DNA of 64,000 nucleotides, taken from NCBI GenBank assembly GCA_036346225.1, contig JARFIW010000905.1, positions 1,563,501-1,627,500 of the forward strand. Reading direction: 5' to 3'. Origin of the DNA: Platerodrilus igneus. Lineage: Eukaryota; Arthropoda; Insecta; Coleoptera; Lycidae. Positions 31,015-44,690 of the stretch are shown in pieces; the stretch's first letter is position 1, and every line of letters begins with the position of its first letter. A model generated the notes under the pieces. The model was not told the origin of the DNA. It ran no database searches and was given only the letters and a program-made list of their open reading frames with translations. The position numbers and the translations under genes are program-made.

Positions 31015-33117
31015 TGCAGTGGTCTTTCTGGATTACCCTCGAGCTGGGCTGCATAAATATTTTATCCTGAAAAAAATTAGAATATCTCCTGAAAAAGAAC
31101 TCTCCTAAGTCAGCATACCACGGCTAGCTCTGCTTCCAGCTTCTCTAGAGATACTTACCCATCCTATGTTTACTCTTTCTCACTTAGACTACAAAATAAA
31201 ATTACTACTCAAATAATTCAACGAAACATACAGCCCTTTATTCAAACAAATCAAAAATTTTCGTCACCAGCGCAATATTTACAAAATCGGATATAAACAT
31301 CTTCACAAACCTTTACAATAACAACCACTAACTTCTTTTAATTTAATGAATTTAATTTATTTCAACAGTTTTTTTATATAGTTCAAGTAGATGGGCCTAC
31401 CTTGAAACCCTAAATTGAAATTTACTCTGGTCTATGGTAAGCTCAGTATAAACCCTGTTATTTTAAATGCATAAATAAATCGCAACTTTGTTTTCAGCAA
31501 CTCTAAAGACCCGTTTACTCTTTACATCAAAATTATACGTCATATATTTATATCTTTGAATAATAAACTCAAATTGTCTTTTTTATATAACCTTCAAATT
31601 AGCTTTTATATTCATAAAATATACACCCAATATGTCTAGCACAAAATAAGAGCACAAAATGTTCAAACAAAAACAACAGAAATAATTTTCGTTACCTGGT
31701 GTACGTTTTTTGTACCGTCACCTCTGAAGATGTTGTCCAATAAAACCTCGTCGTTACAATCCATCAAACTTCCCTCTGCTACATGTACATCAAACTCATC
31801 CGGACGTTATCCAATTTTCTGCAGACGCCTTCAATATATCTATTCATATAATTGTCCAAATATGTTATTCAGCTTCCAAATCTTCCATACAATCAGCACC
31901 CTCGTTCAGAAAATAACTAAGCTCGCTTACCTCAGTAACATCTTTTTCGTTATTTGAATGTGTTTACATTACAGCACCGTTTAACTAAGCACCTACTCGT
32001 GCTTTCAAAACACTTTTAATTTAAATTACAAACGGACTGCACTTATCACCGATTTAAAATTATTAACGTAAATGTTACCATGTATGTCTGAAGCAAACCG
32101 AAGAAGTAAGAGAGTAAGAAAGTAAGAGAGTCCCGCTACGTCTCCTAGTGTATTTATACGCATTGAAACCTACCTCATGTACCCTACTTTCGTTGAAATT
32201 CACCACCACTCTCACTTGATTCTCAAAATCCAAACTATAACGATCTTTTCAAAACTAAGAATTTCACGTTCCACTCTGCTATTAGTCCGAAATACATACT
32301 GGCTATATTACAACGGTTTCAAAGCTCGTAGAAATTTCTCTCATTCCACTTGCAATCAGCCAATCAGAAAGATTTTTCCCCTTTTAGGTGTAGCATCCAA
32401 CTATGTTCTTCCCGCCTAACTCATATTTACCGTCTTTATTAATATCCCTCTACAGCAACTTAAAATCGATATTGTGGTTAGCCTCTACAACTTATCGCGC
32501 ACTTTAGACGGGTGTTTTATCCAACATCTGTTATTTGCCATTCTTGTTTACCCTATGCTATTGGTATCCCGTCTCTACTTGCTTTCAAACCACCTGTTAT
32601 TTTTGCAGCCTTCGCTTCGACCGTTAACTAACATTTCTAAAGAATTATGTTTTAACGTACATTCGGGTTTCTGGAATTTGTTTATTTGTCTGGCAGTCTT
32701 TCTATGAACTGTTTGCCAGTTTGAAATTGTACTTTCCCATGTTGTTCAACCCGTAGATTTCTTAGAATTTGCTTTTAACGAACGCTTTGTTTAGTTAAAT
32801 GGAAAATATGCGTTTACACTATCGATTTTATATACAAAAGCTATTCTTTATTATTTGATGTGCTTGATTTACAACCTTTAAAATATTAAAGCTAATTATA
32901 CTCGTATTATCCTTGAGTTTTTACGTACTACAAAGGCTCTATACTATGCAAATTTTACATTCCGAATTATTAACACAAATGTATGTTATTATCAGTTTGT
33001 TTTAAGGTCAAAGCTAATTAATTTGGAGCGTAAATAATTTATCTTTGTTTTCTATATACACCTTCCTTACAAAGTTACTCTCTTGACTTATCTATCCTTC
33101 TTTACATATAATTTACA
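31015..33117 (-). repeat. LTR 2 of the array
   Basis: 2103 bp, TGCAGTGG...TTTACA on +. TATAAATA on - at 32158-32151, and an AATAAA signal at 31242-31237, give a plausible transcribed R region of about 0.9 kb. It serves as 5' LTR of unit 1 and 3' LTR of unit 2. Confidence 0.9.
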
Positions 33118-33852
33118 CGATATAATCCTCCTATTTAATTCAATGAACAACTCCTCGAGTTTCCTTGAATTCAAATACGAAGACCAATACCTACTAACTA
33201 ACCTTATATAATATTTATACACACCTATCTATTCCTCTTACTCTACCTATACCTATCTATCCAACCTATCGCTCTTTATCTAACCTATCTCTACCTACTT
33301 CTATCTATCTCAAATTATTTCTGTTTATTTACACCTATCTTTATTTATAACTATCTATCCACACCTATCACTACTTATTGACTATCTATTTCTATCACTA
33401 ACTCTTCACCTATTTTTATTTATTTACATTTATTTCTGTCGATCACTATCTCTTTCTTCTACTTACTTTATTCCTCTATACCTATCTTCCCTTATTTCTA
33501 TTTATTTAAGTTCTTTCTAGTTATGTACACCTATTTGTATTTATAATTATTTATTACACCTATCACTATTTGTTACTCTAACTATTCACACCGAATTCTA
33601 TATCTACCTCTCACTATCTCCCCTTATTTATCCTACTCCCAATTCTACTTCTCTATCTACACCTATCTTTATCCAACCTATCTCTATATTTTCATCCATT
33701 AACACGTCTCTTTATTTAAATCTAACTCTTTTCTTAATCCTCCAAGTCTTTCTTCTTACAATTCTAATAAACTTCATCTTCGTCTTTCCTCCTTCTATTT
33801 CTATTCTCATTGTCCCTATTGCTTCACATAAAATAGAACTATCCTTACTATC
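33118..33852 (-). other. Unit 2: 3' purine-rich region and PPT
   Basis: It has the same character as in unit 1, close in sequence, with no coding region recognised. Confidence 0.6.
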
Positions 33853-34760
33853 CTAATTCTTACATATATCTTCCTCTGTCCCTATACTTGTCTGTTTCTC
33901 ATTCATTATCACTACCTTTGATGTGGACAAACCAAACAATACCACCTTATCACTTTTACTTTTTCCCTCTATGGAAAACTCTTTATCTCTTCTAGACTCT
34001 ATATGTATTACAGTTACCCCGTAAAAATCTCTTAAATTCAATTTATCAAAATTATCCTTGCCACTTATCTTCCTTATGTCTACTTTTAAATCCTGTGTGT
34101 AACCTAACCCTGCGCTCACCTCTACTCCTATTAATTCAGAACGTTTGTTCACTACTGATTGTACCTCTTCTGATCTTCCTTCAGGACATTTAATCGTGTC
34201 TATCTCTTTTAACCCCTTCATCTAACTCCATAACATTAATACATAACCCCGTATCATCTTTTGTGACCTCATAACTTACCTCCCAGGGCAATATCCTATC
34301 TTTAATCCTAACTACCTTCCTTTCCATATCTATAATTAATCCTAACTTTACCATACAACTGACCCATAATATCCCTTTAAATTTCAATCCTGGTACAATT
34401 ATAAACTCCTGATCACAGCTTACTAAACCTAACTCTACTTTCAATATACCACGCTATTCACTACATCAAATCGCTTTTTATTCGGCGCTATCAGATGACT
34501 TCTTTTTATAGGCATAATCCTGTCACACACCTTTTCCTTAATTTCGTTGACGAATTGCTCCGATACTAAACTCGCCTCAGCTCCAGAATCCAGCAACGAT
34601 CCTAAATTTTGATCAACACTTTTAACATCTATTATTGGTAAACAAAAATTTTCCTTAATTTCTGGCTCAATTTTTTCCTCTAATTTTAAAAATTCTCTAA
34701 GATGTTCGTACTTGTACACAAGTAAATCTAGTGGTTTGTCCTTGTTTAAAAATCTTGTCC
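33853..34760 (-). pseudogene. Unit 2 retropepsin
   Basis: It has the same DSGA protease as unit 1, but the frame is broken by single-base deletions near 34214 and 34447, giving three overlapping pieces. The region around DSGA itself is intact. Confidence 0.85.
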
Positions 34761-36062
34761 TTGTCTACTTTTCCTATTAGGTCCTTCTCCTTCAACTACT
34801 ACAGCATATGTCCGTGGCGTCTCTACCCTATTTGTCCTATCAATGTCCGTCTATGTGTCCAATTCGGACTTGTATTAAAATTAAAATTTGTCCCCCGTCT
34901 TGGATAGTTATCCCTTCTGTTCTCAAACCTAACTGTGTTCACCTGTCTTTTCCTATTCTCTCGAGGTCGTCCACTACTCACGTCGTCATATCTTTGCAGA
35001 TACTCTAACAACATTTCTCTTTCTACTATATTCTGCAACGCTACGTGTTGCCAAACCTCAACCTCAAAGTGTCGTAGAAGGTATTTAATTATTTGCCTGT
35101 CTGTCAACGGTGGGCTTAATTGTTTCGCTATGCTGTACCTTCGTATAGCATACTGTTCACTACTTCCTGCATATTCACCCTTATACTTTCCTGTAATTAA
35201 GTCGTCACGTACTTGATCCTGTCTGTGATCGCTCCAGTAATGTTTCAAAAATTTATCTTCAAACTCACTATACGTTTCTATTTCTTGTCATATAAGATTG
35301 TACCAAACCTCAGCATGGTCTTATAATAACGCCCTTACTATATTTAATTTTGCCTGTTCGTCAAATAAATTTCCTACTAAGCCCTTAACACTATTTATAA
35401 ACATCTGTGGGTTTACTCTACTATCCCCGTAAAATTTCATTTGTTGATCCAATGACATATTGCCTGTAACAAATCTGAGACCATCCCCCATGAAAGTCGA
35501 CACATTTTGTTTTATGCCGCTTACCTCGCTTTCAATCCTTCCTAATTAATCTCGACATGAATTTGTTACTTCCGTCATCATTACATTTATTTCATCTTCA
35601 CAGAAGATTCTTACTTCAGTTCTCAATTGTCCCATTTCCTGACTCAAACCTCTTATATCCCTTTCATTATTATCAACCCTTGTTTCTACTTCTACCATTT
35701 TTATTGTTAACCTATTTAAAATCATTAAATTCTTGGGTAGACGTATCAATCTTTTCACCTAACGTTTCTTTCATTTTCTCAATTTCCGTTTGATCGGCAC
35801 TCATCTGTTCAAATTTTCTATTCGAGTCCTCTCTAACCCCGCTTAGTGTTTCACTCATCTGATCGAACTTCCTATTTGATTCTTTTCTACTTAATTTCAT
35901 TTCCTCTTACATTCTCATCATCAATTCATTGCCAGCTTCTCCCGATTCTGTCCTTGATTGATCACTACCTCCCGCTTCCTTCAATTTTCTGATTTTCAAA
36001 TAACGCACTATCATCACTACCAATGTCTACTCTTTCACCCTAAGCCACTCCTTTCTCTGCAT
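34746..36062 (-). pseudogene. Unit 2 gag
   Basis: It has the same order as unit 1. It lacks about 120 bp of the basic C-terminal region (junction near 34841) and carries several single-base deletions in the coiled-coil part (35547, 35716, 35785 area). The three shared stops are present. Confidence 0.85.
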
Positions 36063-36201
36063 ACGTTTAAATCACTTCCTCACACACTCAAAAATATTTA
36101 CAAATTTACATTACACACCTCTCACTCAGCTCGCCAGTTTCCTAGAATAAATTTTTGAATTTTATTTGGAAATCGAGCCCTCATTCGGGTCGCCATAAAA
36201 T

Positions 36202-38116
36202 TGCAGTGGTCTTTCTGGATTACCCTCGAGCTGGGCTGCATAAATATTTTATCCGAAAAAATTAGAATATCTCCTGAAAAGAACTCTCCTAATCAGCATA
36301 CCACGGCTAGCTCTGCTTCCAGCTTCTTAGAGATACTTACCCATCCTATGTTTACTCTTTCTCACTTAGACTACAAAATAAAATTTACTCAAATAATTCA
36401 ACGAAACATACACCCTTTATTCAAACAAATCAAAATTTTCGTCACCAGCGCAATATTTACAAAATCGGATATAAACATCTTCACAAACCTTTACAATAAC
36501 AACCATAACTTCTTTTAATTTAATAATTTAATTTATTTCAACATTTTTATATAGTTCAAGTAGATGGGCCTACCTTGAAACCCTAAATTGAAATTTACTC
36601 TGGTCTATGGTGAGCTCAGTTAAACCCTGTTATTCTAAATGCATAAATAAATCGCATCTTTGTTTTCAGCAACTCTAAAGACCCTTTACTCTTTACATCA
36701 AAATTATACGTCATATATTTATATCTTTGAATAATAAACTCAAATTGTCTTTTTCATATAACCTTCAAATTAGATTTTATGTTCATAAAATATACACCCA
36801 ATATGTCTAGCACAAAATAACAGCACAAAATGTTCAAACAAAAACAACAGAAATAATTTTCGTTACCTGGTGTAGTTTTTGACCGTCACCTCTGAAGATG
36901 TTGTCCAATAAAACCTCGTCGTTACAATCCATCAAACTTCCTCTGCTACATGTACATCAAACTCATCCGGACGTTATCCAATTTTCTGCAGACGCCTTCA
37001 ATATATCTATTCATATAATTGTCCAAATATGTTATTCAGCTTCCAAATCTTCCATACAATCAGCACCCTCGTTCAGAAAATAACTAAGCTCGCTTACCTC
37101 AGTAACATCTTTTCGTTATTCGAATGTGTTTACATTACAGCACCGTTTAACTAAGCACCACTCGTGCTTTCAAAACACTTAATTTAAATTACAAACGGAC
37201 TGCACTTATCACCGATTTAAAATTATTAACGTAAATGTTACCATGTATGTCTGAAGCGAACCGAAGAAGTAAGAGAGTAAAAGAGAGTCCCTACGTTCCT
37301 AGTGATTTATACGCTTGAAACCTACCTCTGTACCCTACTTTCGTTGAAATTCACCACCCTCACTTGATTCTCAAAATCCAACTATAACACTTTTCAAAAC
37401 TAAGAATTTCCTTCCACTTGCTTTTAGTCCGAAATCTGGCTAATTCAACGGTTTCAACTCGTAAAATTTCCTCTTCATTGAAATCAGCCAATAAAAGATT
37501 TTTCCCTTTAGGTTAGCATCCAACTTGTTTCTGCTAATCTTTTACCCTTTATTATATCCCCTACGCATTAAAACGTATTTGGTAGCCTTCTTTACCGCAC
37601 TTTAGAGGTGTTTTACCAACATCTTTATTTGTATTCTTGTTTCCCTATGATTGGTTCCGTTTATTGCTTTCAAACCACTGTTTTTTTGAGCTTCTTGACG
37701 TTAACAACTTTTAAAGAATTATGTTTTAACTACATTCGGGTTTCTGAATTTGTTTTTTTTGCATTTTCTATAACTGTTTTCCAGTTTGAAATGTCTTTCC
37801 CATGTTTTCAACCCGATTTTTAAAATTTGTTTTAACAAGTTTGTTTAGTTAAAGGAAAATTGCGTTAATATCGTTTTATATACAAAAGTCTTCTTTATTA
37901 TTTATCTTTTTACAACTTTAAAATATTAAACTAATATCTCATTTTCTTGATTTTACGAACAAAGCTCTATACTATAAATTTTACATTCCGTTTATTAACC
38001 AATTATTATTATCATTTGTTTTAAGTCAAACTAATTAATTTGACTAAATAATTTATTTTTGTTTATTACACTTCCTTAAAATTACTTCTTACTACTATCC
38101 TTCTTTCTATAATTTC
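36202..38116 (-). repeat. LTR 3 of the array
   Basis: Shortened to about 1.9 kb by very many 1-3 base deletions, densest from about 37290 onward. The 5' part (on +) is clean. The right end (atttcatataat) is a degraded form of atttacacgatataat. Confidence 0.8.
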
Positions 38117-38789
38117 ATATAATCCCCTATTTAATTAATAACAATCTCGATTTTCTTTTTCAAATACAACCAATACCTACTACTAACTTTATATATTTAA
38201 CCCTATTATTCCCTTTTACTATACTATTATCCAACCTATTTTTATCTAACTATTCACCTATTCTATCTACTCAAATTATTTCTTTTATTTACCCTATCTT
38301 TATTTATACTATCTATCCAACCTATCCTATTTTATTTATTTATCTAACTCTTCACCTTTTTTTTTATTTACATTTATTTCTGTCGATCACTATCTCTTTC
38401 TTCTACTTACTTTATTCCTCTATACCTATCTTCCTTATTTCTATTTATTTAAGTTCTTTCTAGTTATGTACACCTATTTGTATTTATAATTATTTATTAC
38501 ACCTATCACTATTTGTTACTCTAATTATTCAACCGAATTCTATATCTACCTCTCACTATCTCCCTTATTTATCCTACTCCCAATTCTACTTTCTATCTAC
38601 ACCTATCTTTATCCAACCTATCTCTATATTTTCATCCATTAACACGTCTCTTTATTTAAATCTAACCCTTTTCTTATCCCCAGTCTTTCTTCTTACAATT
38701 CTAATAAACTTCATCTTCGTCTTTCCTCCTTCCATTTCTATTCTCATTGTCCCTATTGCTTCACATAAAATAGAACTATCCTTACTATC
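38117..38789 (-). other. Unit 3: 3' purine-rich region
   Basis: It is the same simple-sequence region, deletion-rich up to about 38365, then abruptly close to the other units again. Confidence 0.6.
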
Positions 38790-39675
38790 CTAATTCTTAA
38801 TATTTCTTCCTCTGTCCCTATACTTGTCTGTTTCTCATTCATTATCACTACCTTTGATGTGGACAAACCAAACATACCACCTTATCACTTTTACTTTTTC
38901 CTCTATGGAAAACTCTTTATCTCTTCTAGACTCTATATGTATTACAGTTACCCGTAAAAATCTCTTAAATTCAATTTATCAAAATTATCCTGCCACTTAT
39001 CTTCCTTATGTCTACTTTTAAATCCTGTGTGTAACCTAACCCTGCGCTCACCTCTACTCCTATTAATTCAGAACGTTTGTTCACTACTGATTGTACCTCT
39101 TCTGATCTTCCTTCAGGACATTTAATCGTGTCATCTCTTTTACCCCTTCATCTAACTTTATAACAATAATACATAACCCCGTATCATCTTTTGTGACTCT
39201 AACTTCCTTCCAGGGCAATATCCTATCTTTAATCCTAACTACCTTCCTTTCCATATCTATAATTAATCCTAACTTTACCATACAATTGACCCCTAATACC
39301 CCTTTAAATTTCAATCCTGGTACAATTATAAATTCCTGTCACAGCTTACTAACCTAACTCTACTTCAATATTACCACGCTATTCACTACATCAAATCGTT
39401 TTTATTTGGCGCTATCAGATGACTTCTTTTTATAGGCATAATCCTGTCACACACCTTTTCCTTAATTTCGTTGACGATTGCTCGATACTAAACTCGCCTC
39501 AGCTCCAGAATCCAGCAACGATCCTAAATTTTGATCAACAATTTTAACATCTATTATTGGAAACAAAATTTTCCTTAATTTCTGGCTCAATTTTTCCTCC
39601 ATTTTAAAAATTCTCTAGGATGTTCGTACTTGTACACAAGTAAATCTAGTGGTTTGTCCTTTTAAAAATCTTGTC
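38790..39675 (-). pseudogene. Unit 3 retropepsin
   Basis: The homologous protease region is broken by numerous single-base deletions. The block GVLGVNCMVKLGLIIDM survives in a 76-codon open piece at 39084-39314; the DSGA region is frame-broken. Confidence 0.8.
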
Positions 39676-40992
39676 CTTTCTACTTTTCCTATTAGGTCCT
39701 TTCCTTCAACTACTACAGCATATGTCCGTGGCGTCTCTACCCTATTTGTCCTATTTCATATGTCTCGTCCCCTATGTCGGTACTCTTACAGTGTCGGGCA
39801 CCTTGTTTTGAAAAATTCAATTTGTCCCCGTTTGGATAGTTATCCTTCTGTTCTCAAACCTAACTGTGTTCACCTGTCTTTTCCTATTCTCTCGAGGTCG
39901 TCACTACTCACGTCGTCATATCTTTGCAGGTACTCTAAAACATTTCTCTTTCTACTATATTCTGCAACGCTACGTGTTGCCAAACCTCAACTTCAAAGTG
40001 TCGTAAAGGTATTTAATTATTTGCCTGTCTGTCAACGGTGGGCTTAATTGTTTCGCTATGCTGTACCTTCGTATAGCATACTGTTCACTACTTCCTGCAT
40101 ATTCACCCTTATACTTTCCTGTAATTAAGTCGTCACGTACTTGATCCTGTCTGTGATCGCTCCAGTAATGTTTCAAAATTTATCTTCAAACTCACTATAC
40201 GTTTCTATTTCTTGTCATATAAGATTGTACCAACCTCAGCATGGTCTTATAATAACGCCCTTACTATATTTAATTTTGCCTGTTCGTCAAATAAATTTCC
40301 TACTAAGCCCCTAACACTATTTATAAAAATCTGTGGGTTTACTCTACTATCCCCGTAAAATTTCATTTGTTGATCCAATGACATATTGCCTGTAACAAAT
40401 CTGAGACCATCCCCTTGAAAGTCGACACATTTTGTTTTATGCCGCTTACCTCCTTTTAATCCTTCCTAATTATCTCGACATGAATTTGTTACTTCCGTCA
40501 TCTTTACATTTATTTCATCTTCACAGAAGATTCTTACTTCAGTTCTCAATTGTCCCATTTCCTGACTCAAACCTCTTATATCCCTTTCATTATTATCAAC
40601 CCTTGTTTCTACTTCTACCATTTTTATTGTTAACCTATTTTTAAAATCATTAAATTCTTGGGTAGACGTATCAATCTTTTCACCTAACGTTTCTTCATTT
40701 TCTCAATTTCCGGTTTGATTCGGCACTCATCTGTTCAAATTTTCTATTCGAGTCCTCTCTAACCCCGCTTAGTGTTCACTCATCTGATCGAACTTCCTAT
40801 TTGATTCTTTCCTACTTAATTTCATTTCCTCTTACATTCTCATCATCAATTCATTGCCAGCTTCTCCCGATTCTGTCCTTGATTGATCACTACTACCTCC
40901 CGCTTCCTTCATTTTTCTGATTTTTCAAATAACGCACTATCATCACTACCAATGTCTACTCTTTCACTCCTAAGCCACTCCTTTCTCTGCAT
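39662..40992 (-). pseudogene. Unit 3 gag
   Basis: It is recognisable throughout by comparison with units 4 and 5. The C-terminal basic region (39745-39840) is scrambled and shortened. Single-base deletions are scattered and often in homopolymers. The shared stops are present. Confidence 0.8.
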
Positions 40993-41129
40993 ACGTTTAA
41001 ATCACTTCTTCACACACTCAAAATATTACAAATTTACATACACACTCTCTCACTCAGCTCGCCAGTTTCCTAGAATAAATTTTTGAATTTTATTTGGAAA
41101 TCGAGCCCTCATTCGGGTCGCCATAAAAT

Positions 41130-42930
41130 TGCAGTGGTCTTTCTGGATTACCCTCGAGCTGGCTGCATAAATATTTATCCGGAAAAATTAGAATATCTCC
41201 TGAAAAGAACTCTCCTAAATCAGCATACCACGGCTAGCTCTGCTTCCAGCTTCTTTAGAGATACTTACCCATCCTATGTTTACTCTTTCTCACTTAGACT
41301 ACAAAATAAAATTACTACTCAAATAATTCAACGAAACATACAACCCTTTATTCAACAAATCAAAAATTTTCGTCACCAGCGCAATATTTACAAAATCGGA
41401 TATAAACATCTTCACAAACCTTTACAATAACAACCATTAACTTCTTTTAATTTAATAAATTTAATTTATTTCAACAATTTTTATATAGTTCAAGTAGATG
41501 GGCCTACCTTGAAACCCTAAATTGAAATTTACTCTGGTCTATGGTGAGCTCAGTTAAACCCTGTTATTCTAAATGCATAAATAAATCGCATCTTTGTTTT
41601 CAGCAACTCTAAAGACCCTTTTACTCTTTACATCAAAATTATACGTCATATATTTATATCTTTGAATAATAAACTCAAATTGTCTTTTCATATAACCTTC
41701 AAATTAGATTTTATGTTCATAAAATATACACCCAATATGTCTAGCACAAAATAACAGCACAAATGTTCAACAAAACAACAGAAATAATTTTCGTTACCTG
41801 GTGTAAGTTTTTGACCGTCACCTCTGAAGATGTTGTCCAATAAAACCTCGTCGTTACAATCCATCAACTTCCCTCTGCTACATGTACATCAAACTCATCC
41901 GGACGTTATCCAATTTCTGCAGACGCCTTCAATATATCTATTCATATAATTGTCCAAATATGTTATTCAGCTTCCAAATCTTCCATACAATCAGCACCCT
42001 CGTTCAGAAAATAACTAAGCTCGCTTACCTCAGTAACATCTTTTCGTTATTCGAATGTGTTTACATTACAGCACCGTTTAACTAAGCACCCACTCGTGCT
42101 TTCAAAACACTTTTAATTTAAATTACAAACGGACTGCACTTATCACCGATTTAAAATTATTAACGTAAATGTTACCATGTATGTCTGAAGCGAACCGAAG
42201 AAGTAAGAGAGTAAGAGAGTCCCCTACGTTCCTAGTGATTTATACGCTTGAAACTACCTCCTGTACCCTACTTTCGTTGAAATTCACCACCACTCTACTT
42301 GATTCTCAAAATCGCTATTACAACGTTTCAAACTAGAAATTTTCCTTCCACTTGCATAGCATCGAAAATTTTTCCCCTTTTGGCTAATCCAACGTTTCCT
42401 CGCTAAAATTTCCTCTTTATTGACCATCAGCAATTTAAAAGATTTGTTCCCTATTAGGTTTAGCGGTTTATCCAACTTGTTTTTGTATTCTTTTTACCCT
42501 TTATTGTATCCCCTACTGCTTTAAACACCGTTATTTGAGCCTTCTTTACCGTACAACTTTTAAAGAATTGTTTTAACACATTCGGTTTTGAATTTGTTTA
42601 TTTTCTGGTTTTCTATGAATGTTTCCGTTTAAATTGCTTTCACATGTTTTTACTGAGTTTCTTGAATTGTTTAACAAACTTTTTTTAAAGGAAAATATGT
42701 TTAACTACATTTTTCAAAGTTTCTTTATATTTGTTTTTTTTCAACTTTAAATTTAACTAATTAACTGTTTTCCTAGTTTTTGTACTAAGTTCCATGAATT
42801 TTCATCCGATTTTTAAAAATTTGTTTTACAGTTTGTTTTAAGGTAAAGAATAATTTGGCGTAATAATTTATCTTGTTTTTATATATCCTAAAAGTTCTTC
42901 TTATTATTATCCTTTTTACAAATTTAAAAT
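41130..42930 (-). repeat. LTR 4 of the array
   Basis: About 1.8 kb, clean at its left (+) end, then deletion-dense from about 42230. Several of its deletions match those in LTR 3 (for example acgttcctagtgatttatac), so the two share a defective ancestor or a common consensus error. Confidence 0.8.
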
Positions 42931-43771
42931 AATCCCTATTAATCAATAAAACTCCTAATTTCCTTGAATTAATACGAAACCAAACCTCTAATAACCTTAT
43001 AAATTTTACACTTCTCGTTTATTACCTTACTATTATCCAACTTGTTTTATCAACCTATTCTACATTTACTATAAATTATTTTTGTTTATTTACACCTTCT
43101 TTTACTTACCAACTTACTCTTTTGGACTTTTCTATCCTATCTTACCATTTTTATTTATTACATTTATTTCCTCCTATTTTTTTTCAATTACTTTATTCCT
43201 CACTTTTCTTTTATTTCATTTATTAAGTCTCATTATACACCTATTTTATTTATAATTATTTATTACACATATCTATTTTTACTCTAATATTACCTTATTC
43301 TATCACCCTACACTCCTTTTATCTCCAATCTATCTCTACTACTCTATCTTATCCAACATTATTTTAATTTAATTTAACTATCTTTTTTATACTCATCTTC
43401 CTTCTATAAAAAAAAAAAAAAAAAAAAAGTTCTTTCTAGTTATGTACACCTATTTGTATTTATAATTATTTATTACACCTATCACTATTTGTTACTCTAA
43501 TTATTCATACCGAATTCTATATCTACCTCTCACTATCTCCCCTTATTTATCCTACTCCCAATTCTACTTCTCTATCTACACCTATCTTTATCCAACCTAT
43601 CTCTATATTTTCATCCATTAACACGTCTCTTTATTTAAATCTAACCCTTTTCTTGATCCCCCATGTCTTTCTTCTTACAATTCTAATAAACTTCATCTTC
43701 GTCTTTCCTCCTTCCATTTCTATTCTCATTGTCCCTATTGCTTCACATAAAATAGAACTATCCTTACTATC
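42931..43771 (-). other. Unit 4: 3' purine-rich region, with a 21-base A run
   Basis: Deletion-rich to 43407, then a run of 21 A (43408-43428), after which the sequence is again nearly identical to the other units. No other unit has this A run. Confidence 0.7.
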
Positions 43772-44690
43772 CTAATTCTTATATATTTCTTCCTCTGTCC
43801 CTATACTTGTCTGTTTCTCATTCATTATCACTACCTTTGATGTGGACAAACCAAACGATACCACCTTATCACTTTTACTTTTTCCCTCTATGGAAAACTC
43901 TTTATCTCTTCTAGACTCTATATGTATTACAGTTACCCCGTAAAAATCTCTTAAATTCAATTTATCAAAATTATGCCTGCCACTTATCTTCCTTATGTCT
44001 ACTTTTAAATCCTGTGTGTAACCTAACCCTGCGCTCACCTCTACTCCTATTAATTCAGAACGTTTGTTCACTACTGATTGTACCTCTTCTGATCTTCCTT
44101 CAGGACATTTAATCGTGTCGATCTCTTTTACCCCCCCCCCTTCATCTAACTTTATAACAATAATACATAACCCCGTATCATCTTTTGTGACGTCGTAACT
44201 TGCCTTCCAGGGCAATATCCTATCTTTAATCCTAACTACCTTCCTTTCCATATCTATAATTAATCCTAACTTTACCATACAATTGACCCCTAATACCCCT
44301 TTAAATTTCAATCCTGGTACAATTATAAATTCCTGCTCACAGCTTACTGAACCTAACTCTACTATCAATATTACCACGCTATTCACTACATCAAATCGTT
44401 TTTTATTTGGCGCTATCAGATGACTTCTTTTTATAGGCATAATCCTGTCACACACCTTTTCCTTAATTTCGTTGACGAGTTGCTCCGATACTAAACTCGC
44501 CTCAGCTCCAGAATCCAGCAACGATCCTAAATTTTGATCAACAATTTTAACATCTATTATTGGCAAACAAAAATTTTCCTTAATTTCTGGCTCAATTTCT
44601 TCCTCCATTTATAAAAATTCTCTAGGATGTTCGTACTTGTACACAAGTAAATCTAGTGGTTTGTCCTTCTTAAAAATCTTGTCCTTATCT
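43772..44690 (-). CDS. Unit 4 retropepsin, intact frame
   Basis: It is the only unit in which the protease frame is unbroken: 278 codons from ATG 44608 to TAG 43772-43774, and open further upstream into the gag overlap. DSGA is at about residues 37-40, and GVLGVNCMVKLGLIIDM at about 107-123. The long acidic/basic C-terminal part has no domain I recognise. A retropepsin would cleave Gag during particle maturation. A 10-base G run (- strand) near 44131-44140 is a risk for length errors. Confidence 0.85.
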
